In this document: piece after piece, positions 43,557-50,927 of the stretch
Position numbering within the stretch: position 1 is the first letter of the stretch
Layout: each line of letters starts with the position of its first letter
Assembly (NCBI RefSeq): GCF_008973465.1
Contig: NZ_WBXN01000001.1
Span: forward strand, 124,001-188,000
DNA: 64,000 nucleotides
Reading direction: 5' to 3'
From: Streptomyces sp. SS1-1
GTDB lineage: Bacteria > Actinomycetota > Actinomycetes > Streptomycetales > Streptomycetaceae
Position numbers and translations under genes: made by a program
The notes under the pieces: model-generated
What the model was told of the DNA's origin: nothing
What the model saw: only the letters and a program-made list of their open reading frames with translations
The model's database searches: none

Positions 43557-44914
43557 TTGTTCACCGCCATCGCGGCCATGATCTCCACCACGTGCTTGAT
43601 GCCCATGCGGTAGTCCTCCAGTCGGATGTGCTCGTTGGGGCCGTCGATGCCGGCGTCGGCGCGGGAGACGCCCACGCCCACGATCGGCAGGCCCTTGAGA
43701 GCGCCCTGGTTGCCGATCCACTGCGTGTACGGCTCGATGAGGGGTTCGGCGTCGTACGCGGTGCGGGCGGTCTCGGCGACGAGGGCGACGAACGGGTCGT
43801 TGTGGTCGGTGTGGTGGGGGCTGCTGGTGGCCATGACCTCGACGGCGATGTCGTCGAAGCCCTTCTTGGCGAGGTGGGCGCGGACCGTCTCCAGCACGCG
43901 CTCCGGGCTCTGGCCGGGGACCAGGCGGATCTCGACCTTGGCGGAGGCGGTGGCGGGGATGCCCAGGGTGACGTCGTCGCGGACGTCGCCGCCCTCGATG
44001 CCGGCGATGGTGATGGTGGGCACCGTGCGGATGGCGACGGCGGCCTCGGTGTCGGACAGTCCGCCGATGAAGGAGTCCACGCCGGCGCGGTTCTTCAGGA
44101 ACTCGCCGTCGAACGGCATCTTCTCCAGCAGGGCGCGCTCGGCTGCGGTGGGGACGCGGGCGTCGTCGGCGAAGCCTTCGACGGCGGGGGTGCCGTCGGG
44201 GTTGACCAGGGAGGCCAGCGCCTGGGTCAGCCGGGTGGTGGCGGACGGCAGCAGGACCGTGTTCTGGCTGGTCAGTTCGCGGGTGAGGGTGGTGGAGGTG
44301 AGGCGGATGTACAGGATGCCCTTCTCGCCCAACTTGAGCAGCGGGCGGCCCTCACCGTCGGCCCAGGAGTTCTCCCACAGGGCGGCGTCGGCGGCGAGCC
44401 GGTCGGCGTGCGCCTCGATGAAGCTGCCCAGGCCGGGGCTGTGCAGCCACTGCTTCCCCTCCATGATGTACCGGCTGGTGACCGGGGGCTCCTGGCCGGA
44501 CAGGCGCCAGGCGGCCGCGGCGTGCAGGCGGGACATCAGCGCGCCCTTGTCGTCGGCGACGCCGCGGGCGTAGAGGTTGCCGTCGTGGATCTCGGCGGCG
44601 TAGGGCGGGCTGATCCAGGCGTCGTCGTCGCCGGTGGGCTCGACCTCGACGTCGTAGTGGTTGAAGTGCAGCAGGCGCTTGTCGCCGCCGGCGATCTCGG
44701 CGAGGACGTAGGGGTGGGACTTCTCCCACTCGATGATCTCGGCGGTGCCGCCCCAGCGCTCGGTGGACGCCTTGAGGAACTCGGCGGTGGCCACCATCTG
44801 GTCGGGCTCCTGGCGGCGGCTGCGGATGCGGCACAGCTCCTGGAGCTCGGCGACGAAGGTGTCGAAGTGCTCGTCGACCGCGTCGAGAGCGGCCTGGAGG
44901 TCGAACTCGGGCAT
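43553..44914 (-). CDS. M20-family hydrolase with altered catalytic Glu pair
   Basis: A 453-residue M20 (ArgE/DapE/carboxypeptidase G2-like) protein. Metal-site residues seen: HFNHYD (His86, Asp88), ARGVADDKG (Asp121), and GPNEHIRLEDY (His) near the end. But the catalytic segment normally EGEEE reads MEGKQW: the general-base and metal Glu are Lys154 and Gln155. Either the chemistry is different or it is a non-hydrolytic binding protein. Start at ATG 44914, GGAGCAC upstream. Only C-terminal scraps of the paralogue survive at 30.2 kb, so the change cannot be compared. Confidence 0.85.
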   Translation of the reverse strand: MPEFDLQAALDAVDEHFDTFVAELQELCRIRSRRQEPDQMVATAEFLKASTERWGGTAEIIEWEKSHPYVLAEIAGGDKRLLHFNHYDVEVEPTGDDDAWISPPYAAEIHDGNLYARGVADDKGALMSRLHAAAAWRLSGQEPPVTSRYIMEGKQWLHSPGLGSFIEAHADRLAADAALWENSWADGEGRPLLKLGEKGILYIRLTSTTLTRELTSQNTVLLPSATTRLTQALASLVNPDGTPAVEGFADDARVPTAAERALLEKMPFDGEFLKNRAGVDSFIGGLSDTEAAVAIRTVPTITIAGIEGGDVRDDVTLGIPATASAKVEIRLVPGQSPERVLETVRAHLAKKGFDDIAVEVMATSSPHHTDHNDPFVALVAETARTAYDAEPLIEPYTQWIGNQGALKGLPIVGVGVSRADAGIDGPNEHIRLEDYRMGIKHVVEIMAAMAVNK

Positions 44915-45009
44915 GTGGTGCTCCAAATCTCCGGGGGGTGCGGGTGGCCGGGGCGTCCGCCCGGCGGCCGGCGGGGGCGAGGAGGCGGGCCCCGCCGGCC
45001 GCGGGCGGA

Positions 45010-45783
45010 CTAGTGGATGACGACTCCGCCGTCGACGAAGATCGTCTGACCGGTCGTCATGGCCGCCGCGGGGCTGAGGAGGTGGGTGACGGTGAGGGCC
45101 ACGTCGCGCGGGCCGGCCATGCGGCCGAGGGGGATGCTCGCCATCTTGTCCTCCATGTAGTCACCGTTGGCGCGGACGTCCTCGGTCATGGCGGTGGGCA
45201 CGATGGTCGGTCCGACCGCGTTGACGCGGATGCCGTCCGGTGCCCACTCCAGTGCCAGGACGCGGGCCATGTGCATGACGCCGGCCTTGCTGACGCAGTA
45301 GGCGAGGGTGTTCAGGACGGCGATGTGGCCGTTGGTGGAGCCGATGTTGACGACGCTGGCGTGCTCCCCGTCCTTGAGGGCGGGGTAGGCGGCCTGCGAC
45401 ATCCGGAAGGTGCCGGTGAGGTTGACGTCGATGACGTAGTTGAAGTCTTCCTCGGTGGTGGTGGCCGCCGGTCCGCGCCGGACTACTCCCGCGTTGTTCA
45501 CCAGGTGGTCGAGCCTGCCGTGTGCCGCCAGGACCTCGTCGACCGTGTACTTGCAGGAGGTCGCGGAGGTGATGTCCACGTGGTGGCGGGTGTGCGGACC
45601 GCCGGCGGGGAGGACGTCCTCCCACTGGTCCTGCGGGAGGATGTCCGCGGCGGCGACGGTGGCGCCGAGTTCGGCGAGCCGGGCCGCGATGGCGGCGCCG
45701 ATCCCGCGGGCGGCCCCGGTCACCAGGGCCACCCTCCCGTCGAACCGTACGGGGTCGCCTGCGGGGATCGAGGTGGTGTTCAC
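45010..45783 (-). CDS. Short-chain dehydrogenase/reductase
   Basis: A 257-residue classical SDR: cofactor motif TGAARGIG, NNAG, catalytic Ser in NIGSTNG, YCVSK (YxxxK), and AVGPTIVPTAM after it. Absence of a basic residue next to the first strand, and Asp in AAADILPQ, favours NAD. GTG 45783 overlaps the permease stop (GTGA). It probably oxidises a pathway alcohol or reduces a ketone. No remnant in the decayed copy. Confidence 0.92.
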   Translation of the reverse strand: MNTTSIPAGDPVRFDGRVALVTGAARGIGAAIAARLAELGATVAAADILPQDQWEDVLPAGGPHTRHHVDITSATSCKYTVDEVLAAHGRLDHLVNNAGVVRRGPAATTTEEDFNYVIDVNLTGTFRMSQAAYPALKDGEHASVVNIGSTNGHIAVLNTLAYCVSKAGVMHMARVLALEWAPDGIRVNAVGPTIVPTAMTEDVRANGDYMEDKMASIPLGRMAGPRDVALTVTHLLSPAAAMTTGQTIFVDGGVVIH

Positions 45784-46667
45784 GCGCCGATCACCGTGTT
45801 GTCCTCGGCCCAGAAGGCAAAGCGCTTCTGGGCGGTGCGGATGATGAAGTGCGCGATCAGACCGAGCACCGACAGGACCACGAGCACCGCGAACATTCCG
45901 GCGATGTCGAAGTTGTAGTTGGTCTGCAGCAGGAGGTAGCCGAGGCCCTCCTTGGCGCCGATGAACTCGCCGACGACCGCGCCGAGGATGGCGAAGACGA
46001 TGCCGATGTCGAGGCCGGCGAAGATGAACGGCAGTGCGCTGGGCAGCCGCACGCGGCGGAAGATGTCGAACTTGCTGGCGCCGAACACGGTCATCATCTG
46101 GACCTTGTCGTTGTCGGCGGAGCGCAGGCCCTCGACGACGTTGACGAGCATCGGGAAGAAGGAGATGACCGCGGCCATCACGACCTTGCTGGTCATGCCG
46201 AAGCCGAACCAGACCACGAACAGCGGTGCGAGGGCCACCTTCGGGACCGTCTGGAAGGCCACGATGTACGGCATCAGGGTCTTCTCGATGAGCCTCACCT
46301 GGGAGATCGCCGTGCCGAGCAGCAGCGCGGTGCCGACGCCCAGGATGAAGCCGTACAGCGACTCCAGCAGGGTCACCTTCATGTGCGTCCAGAACAGGCT
46401 GTCGGACAGCTGGGTTCCGAGCGCGTCGACGATCTGGGAGGGCACCGGGAGGATGTACTCGTCGATGCCGAGGGCGGGGACGAGGAACTCCCACAGGAGC
46501 ACGACCGTCACGAAGACGGCGGGAACCAGGATCCACTCGGGGTGGTCGCGCAGGTCGCGGCGGGCGCGCGGCTTCTTGGCCGCCGGGGGCGCCGGCGCCG
46601 CCTCGGGGGCGGACGCGGCGGCGGGCGCGGTGCCGTCGGTCTCCTGGTCTTTGTCGGTAGTCGTCAT
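45780..46667 (-). CDS. ABC importer permease (SsuC/TauC/ThiX type)
   Basis: A 295-residue permease. A charged, Ala/Pro-rich N-terminus of about 45 residues precedes six helices; key segments are EWILVPAVFVTVVLLWEFLV, FQTVPKVALAPLFVVWFGFG (the SsuC-type loop) and GASKFDIFRRVRLPSALPFI (EAA loop). Start at 46667 because GAGG lies 6 bases upstream; an ATG at 46679 overlapping the ATPase stop is the alternative. Works with the ATPase and binding protein upstream. Confidence 0.92.
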   Translation of the reverse strand: MTTTDKDQETDGTAPAAASAPEAAPAPPAAKKPRARRDLRDHPEWILVPAVFVTVVLLWEFLVPALGIDEYILPVPSQIVDALGTQLSDSLFWTHMKVTLLESLYGFILGVGTALLLGTAISQVRLIEKTLMPYIVAFQTVPKVALAPLFVVWFGFGMTSKVVMAAVISFFPMLVNVVEGLRSADNDKVQMMTVFGASKFDIFRRVRLPSALPFIFAGLDIGIVFAILGAVVGEFIGAKEGLGYLLLQTNYNFDIAGMFAVLVVLSVLGLIAHFIIRTAQKRFAFWAEDNTVIGA

Positions 46668-46678
46668 GAGCGGCCTCA

Positions 46679-47512
46679 TCAGTCGATCACGCCTTGGGCG
46701 TTGAAGTAGGTGCGAATGCGCTCGACGTAGACGCCGGCGCGGTCGGAAGCCATGACGCTCAGGTCGCGCGGCCGTTCCAGGTCGATGTCGATGACCTCGG
46801 CGATCCGGCCCGGGCGGGGGCTGAGGACGACGACCCGGTCGGAGAGGAACACCGCCTCCGGGATGGAGTGGGTGACCAGGACGACGGTCTTGCCGCTCTC
46901 CCGCCAGATCCGCAGGAGTTCGACGTTCATGTACTCGCGGGTCATGGCGTCCAGCGCGCCGAACGGCTCGTCCATGAGGAGGACCGCCGGGTCGTGCACC
47001 AGGGCCCGGCAGATGCCGGCCCGCTGCTGCATGCCGCCGCTCAGCTCGTCGGGGTACTTGTTCTCGAACCCGCCGAGCCCGACCATCTCCAGCAGCTGGT
47101 CGGCGCGCTTGCCGTACTCCGCCCGGTCCAGACGCTGGATCTCGACCGGGATCATCACGTTCTGCAGGATGGTGCGCCAGGGCAGGAGGGTGGCCGCCTG
47201 GAAGACCATGCCGACCTCGGGCAGCGGCCCGACCACGTCTCGCCCGGCGACCCGGACGACACCCTCGGTCCGGGGGATCAGCCCGGCGAGGATCTTCAGC
47301 AGTGTCGTCTTGCCGCAACCGGAGGGTCCGACGATCGAGATGAACTCGCCACGCTTCACCTTCAGGTTGATGTCCGACAGCGCGTGTGTCGGTTCGGACT
47401 TGCGGGGCCGGTAGATCTTGTGCAGCCCGTCGAGCTCGATCCAGCTGTCGTCGTCGGCTTCCGCGGCGGCCGCTGCCGCTCGCGTGCGGCGGCCGAGGGT
47501 CTTGATGGCCAT
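46679..47512 (-). CDS. ABC importer ATPase (SsuB/TauB/ThiZ type)
   Basis: A 277-residue ATPase: Walker A GPSGCGKTT, Q-loop VFQAATLLPW, signature ELSGGMQQR, Walker B VLLMDEPFGALD, switch THSIPEA. The LLPW after the Q-loop is typical of the nitrate/taurine/pyrimidine subgroup. GGAGG stands 5 bases before the ATG. Absent from the decayed cluster. Confidence 0.93.
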   Translation of the reverse strand: MAIKTLGRRTRAAAAAAEADDDSWIELDGLHKIYRPRKSEPTHALSDINLKVKRGEFISIVGPSGCGKTTLLKILAGLIPRTEGVVRVAGRDVVGPLPEVGMVFQAATLLPWRTILQNVMIPVEIQRLDRAEYGKRADQLLEMVGLGGFENKYPDELSGGMQQRAGICRALVHDPAVLLMDEPFGALDAMTREYMNVELLRIWRESGKTVVLVTHSIPEAVFLSDRVVVLSPRPGRIAEVIDIDLERPRDLSVMASDRAGVYVERIRTYFNAQGVID

Positions 47513-47551
47513 CCTGGCCTCCTGCCTTCCTGCTCCTGGCGTCGCCGCCGG

Positions 47552-48679
47552 CTACTTGGTGGCGCTCTGGGCCTTGCTGATCACGGCCGCCGCGTCGAAG
47601 TCGTTGGCGCCCTTCAGCAGGCTGTCGTTCCACAGGGCCTTGAGGTCGGGGTCCTTGGTGATCTGGCCGGCGGACTTCATGTAGTCGGCCGTCTTGGTCC
47701 AGGCCTCGTCGCTGATGGCGCCCCAGTCCTTGAAGGAGGCGGGCTCACCCTCGGCGGGCGTGGCGGTGGCCACCCAGGTCTTGAGGATCTCCGAGTCGTT
47801 CTTGATCCGGTCGTCCGCCTTCTGGCCGGAGAGGATCGCCGGGAAGACGGTGTAGCCGTCCTTCATGGCCGCCTCGGGGTTCACGGCGGAGAAGAGCATG
47901 CCCTTGTAGGAGGCCCGCAGGAAACGCTCGATGGCGTCGCCCTTCTTCTTCAGCGTGTCCTCACGCACCGCGTAGGTCAGCGAGCGGATGCCCTCGAAAC
48001 GCTCGCCGTTCTCCAGGTAGGCGAACTTCTTCCCGGTGAGCTCGATGGTCGTGTACGCCTGCGTGTACAGGGCGAGCGCGTCCACCTTGCCGCTCTCCAG
48101 CGCCGTCAGCGCCTGGGTGCCGACACCGACCGGCACCAGGTCGACGTCCTTCTCCGGGTCCAGGCCGGCGTCCTCGACGAACGCGCGGGCGTACGGGGCG
48201 GAGCCGGACGCCAGGCTGATGACGCCGATCTTCTTGCCCTTGAGGTCGTCCGCGCTCTTGACCTTGCTGTCCGTGGTGGTGGCGATCCGCCACGGCCAGT
48301 TCTGCACCAGGCCGCCGACCGCGACGACCGGGACGCCCTTCTCGCGGGCGGCGAGGATGGCACCGGCGTCCGAGGGGGTGATGTCGGCGCTGCCGGAGGC
48401 GACCGCCTGCACCGCGGCGACCGAGCCGTCGGCGTTGATGGTCTTGACGGTGAGGTTCTCCTCCTTGAGGAAGCCCTCTTCCTTGGCCACCGCGTAGGTG
48501 GCGACCTCTTCCTTCGGGCCGGTGACCGCGGAGGCGACAGCCAGCTGGACCGTGGCGGCCTTGTTGCCCGAGGCGTCCGTGGATCCGCTGTCGGAGTCGG
48601 AGTCGCCGCCGCAGGCGGTGAGGGCGAGGAGGGCGGACAGCGTCACGGCGCCGGCCCCGACTCTGAGGGTCTGCTTCAT
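47552..48679 (-). CDS. ABC solute-binding lipoprotein, NMT1/SsuA-ThiY type
   Basis: A 375-residue lipoprotein (lipobox LTACGGD after a short Sec signal). Shares DGSVAAVQAVASGSADI, LVQNWPWRIA, GKKIGVISLASGS and VDALALYTQAYTTIE with its paralogue at 30552. The family binds sulfonates, nitrate, riboflavin or thiamine-pyrimidine compounds. It lies 39 bases ahead of the ATPase gene. High conservation between the two copies suggests the same or a closely similar ligand. Confidence 0.92.
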   Translation of the reverse strand: MKQTLRVGAGAVTLSALLALTACGGDSDSDSGSTDASGNKAATVQLAVASAVTGPKEEVATYAVAKEEGFLKEENLTVKTINADGSVAAVQAVASGSADITPSDAGAILAAREKGVPVVAVGGLVQNWPWRIATTTDSKVKSADDLKGKKIGVISLASGSAPYARAFVEDAGLDPEKDVDLVPVGVGTQALTALESGKVDALALYTQAYTTIELTGKKFAYLENGERFEGIRSLTYAVREDTLKKKGDAIERFLRASYKGMLFSAVNPEAAMKDGYTVFPAILSGQKADDRIKNDSEILKTWVATATPAEGEPASFKDWGAISDEAWTKTADYMKSAGQITKDPDLKALWNDSLLKGANDFDAAAVISKAQSATK

Positions 48680-48716
48680 GGTGCGTACCTCTTGCTGTTC
48701 GTTCGGTGGAGGGGTT

Positions 48717-49118
48717 TCAGCCGCGGACCGGGGCGCTTACCCCGGAGTCCGCGAGGTCGTTGTAGACGTGCTGTTCGGCGATGAGTCCGTCGCGCAGGAC
48801 GAACACGTCGACGTAGCGCACCCCCTCGAAGGGGCGTCCTTCCATGTCCTCGCCGTAGAGCGTGCCGAGCGAGGTGACGGTCACCAGACCGTCGGGGGTC
48901 CGGCCCTCGTAGAAGAGGTCCCGGTGCTTGCGCACCCACTGGTAGCGGCCGCGCTGGTCGGCGACCATCTCGGGCAGCGAGCCGTACTCGGCGCCGGTGG
49001 GGAAGACGATCCGCGGGGAGTCCGCGAGCATCTCCTGCGCCTTCTCCAGCTCCCGGTCCTCGCAGAACTGCAGGTACCGGTCGATGGTCTCGGCGGGCGA
49101 GAGCGGTGCGGCGCCCAT
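48717..49118 (-). CDS. NTF2-like (SnoaL/ketosteroid-isomerase fold) protein
   Basis: A 133-residue cone-shaped alpha+beta fold protein: ETIDRYLQFCEDRELEKAQEML at the start, then HRDLFYEGRTPDGLVTV, FEGVRYVDVFVLRDGLIAEQ and a final HVYNDLADSG. Relatives are isomerases, cyclases, dehydratases or non-catalytic binders. Start codon overlaps the preceding stop (TGATG). A remnant occurs at the same place in the decayed copy. Confidence 0.82.
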   Translation of the reverse strand: MGAAPLSPAETIDRYLQFCEDRELEKAQEMLADSPRIVFPTGAEYGSLPEMVADQRGRYQWVRKHRDLFYEGRTPDGLVTVTSLGTLYGEDMEGRPFEGVRYVDVFVLRDGLIAEQHVYNDLADSGVSAPVRG

Positions 49119-49426
49119 CAGCCGGTCTTCTGGAGGGTCGATTCCCACTGGTCGCGCAGCGGGTGCTCGGCCGGGCCACTCTCGGTGACGATCCGCATCA
49201 GGCGGGCGATCACACGGTCGCGCTGCTCGTCGAGTATGCGCTGCTCCTCCTCCGTGGGCTCCAGCGCGGAGAGTTCGCCTGCGGAGAGCACTCCGTGGCG
49301 GACCAGCAGCGCCTCCATGGCGTGCAGTCGCTGGTGGGTGACGTGGAGTTCGTTGCTCACCTGGAGGACCAGGTCGAACAGCTTGCCGATGTTGCGGTCG
49401 CGGAAGTAGTTGAACTCTTCGGACAT
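49118..49426 (-). CDS. Small helical protein of unknown function
   Basis: A 102-residue charged, mostly helical protein (MSEEFNYFRDRNIGKLFDLV, then LHVTHQRLHAMEALLVRHGV and EEEQRILDEQRDRVIARLM). The heptad-like hydrophobic pattern suggests a coiled coil or helical hairpin. I recognise no family; the MEALLVRHGVLSAGEL segment faintly recalls nitrile-hydratase-type N-termini but this is not enough for a call. GAGGCG precedes the ATG, 8 bases after the methyltransferase stop, and its stop overlaps the NTF2-like start. Position suggests a partner of one of these two proteins. Confidence 0.7.
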   Translation of the reverse strand: MSEEFNYFRDRNIGKLFDLVLQVSNELHVTHQRLHAMEALLVRHGVLSAGELSALEPTEEEQRILDEQRDRVIARLMRIVTESGPAEHPLRDQWESTLQKTG

Positions 49427-49434
49427 GGTTCGCC

Positions 49435-50511
49435 TCAGTTCTCCGGCTTGGTGGCGGTCAGGACGGCCCAGGGGAAGTGCCACTCGCGGCGGTCTCCCCA
49501 GCCCTCGGGGCGCTTGCCCTCGCGGCGCTCGTCGAACGGGGTCCACGTGGCGCCGGTCAGGCCGGCCTCGGCGCAGACCTTCAGCAGGTCCGAGCCGAAC
49601 AGGTCACGGAAGAAGGGCTCGTTGTTGCGCTCGGCGTGCTCGTACACCGTGGCGTCGCGGAAGATGTCCCCGGTGGGGTGGAACTCCAGGAAGGCCATCG
49701 TGCCGCCGGGCTTGAGCAGCCGGGCCGCCTCCAGGACGGTCTCGCGGATGGCGTCGCCGGGCATCTCGTGCAGCACCATCGTGCCGGTGACGACGTCGCA
49801 GGACGCCGCCTCCAGGCCGGTCCTGCGGCCGTCGCCCTGGCGGTAGCTGATGGCGGCGCCGTCGGCCTCGGCCTCGGCGTGGGCCAGGCGCAGACCGGGG
49901 GCGGCGAGGTCGATGCCGATGACCTCGGCCGTCGGGTACTTGTTGACGAGCGGGCGGGTGCTCTTGCCGAAGCCGCAGCCGATGTCCACGACGCGGGCGG
50001 CGTCGGGGATGTCGGGCAGGGCGGTCTCGGTGAACAGCCGGTGGAACTTGTAGCCGTCGTTGTCGCGGAGCATCACGATCCGTGCGCCCAGCTCGTAGAC
50101 GTAGGCGCTCAGGTCGTCGGAGTAGAAGCTGCCGGGCTGGATGTGGATGTCGTAGTCCGTGTACCAGTCGGGCAGTTCGAGGTCCGCGGACAGCCGCAGG
50201 TCGCCCTGGGGCTCGGCGGGGATCTCGTCGAGCTGCTCGCGCAGCGCCGCCGAGCGGTCGACGACGGCCTCGCCGACGGTCTTCCACAGCATCTTCTGCT
50301 GCACCCGCTCCAGGTGGCTGTACCAGGGGTAGAGGCTCAGCTCGTGCAGGCGGTCGGTGGCGCCGTCGAGGTCGGCGGCGACGGGGCCGGTGCCCTGGTA
50401 CTCCTCGGCGAGGGCCGGGTAGAGGGTGTCGGACCAGCGCTTGCGCAGGGCGAGGACGAAGTCCACCGCGGAACGTTCGTCGAGTGTGAGCTGGTTCTCG
50501 ATGTCGATCAT
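49435..50511 (-). CDS. SAM-dependent methyltransferase (class I)
   Basis: A 358-residue methyltransferase. The SAM motif I is VVDIGCGFGKSTRPL (about residue 195), followed by AEVIGIDLAAPGL (acidic loop), DVVTGTMVLHEMP and LLKPGGTMAFLEF. The N-terminal 170 residues (ALRKRWSDTLYPALAEEY, YPWYSHLERVQQKML) form an unusually long helical lid. No metal motif seen. GAGAG precedes the ATG. In an operon with an old-yellow-type enzyme of the kind that also includes demethylases, it may take or give a methyl group on the substrate; inference. Confidence 0.85.
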   Translation of the reverse strand: MIDIENQLTLDERSAVDFVLALRKRWSDTLYPALAEEYQGTGPVAADLDGATDRLHELSLYPWYSHLERVQQKMLWKTVGEAVVDRSAALREQLDEIPAEPQGDLRLSADLELPDWYTDYDIHIQPGSFYSDDLSAYVYELGARIVMLRDNDGYKFHRLFTETALPDIPDAARVVDIGCGFGKSTRPLVNKYPTAEVIGIDLAAPGLRLAHAEAEADGAAISYRQGDGRRTGLEAASCDVVTGTMVLHEMPGDAIRETVLEAARLLKPGGTMAFLEFHPTGDIFRDATVYEHAERNNEPFFRDLFGSDLLKVCAEAGLTGATWTPFDERREGKRPEGWGDRREWHFPWAVLTATKPEN

Positions 50512-50927
50512 CAGTCTCTCCTTTTGCGATCGGTGCTGCGGTCGTGCGGGAGGGGCTCACCGCGGACGGGGTGCGACCGTCGTCGGGCGTGTGCGGGTGC
50601 GGGCCTTCGCCGGCGCGACGCGAGGGTGGACGTCGGCCGTGGGGGGGGGCGGGTGCTGCCGGCTCCGGAACGCGGACGAGGTGGAGCCGTCGTGAGGAGT
50701 GCGCGCGGTCCGGGATGCGTCCGGAGGCGGGCGCCGCGAACGGAGCTGCGAGGAGGCGCCGCGTGCGTCAGGCGCCGGTGGAGAGCGGGCCGGGAGGACG
50801 GGATGTGCCCTGCGGGCCCGGTGGGGTGGTCGGCCGGGGAGGCCGGCCGTCCCGTCGGCACGCGCGGTGGGGCGTGCTCCGGGAAGTTCGGGGGTGGTGC
50901 GGTGGGTGGTGCGGTGGGTGGTGCGGG
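50512..50927 (-). other. Long spacer with 12-bp tandem repeat
   Basis: 416 bases within the operon, the only long gap. Nothing recognisable is encoded. Bases 50893-50927 contain nearly three copies of a 12-base unit GGTGGGTGGTGC just past the oxidoreductase stop. It may mark an internal promoter or attenuation region, or be expanded debris. Confidence 0.5.

Noticed and set aside
50893..50927. Possible CRISPR or structured repeat array
   Set aside because: Less than three direct copies of a 12-base unit without spacers; simple tandem repeat.
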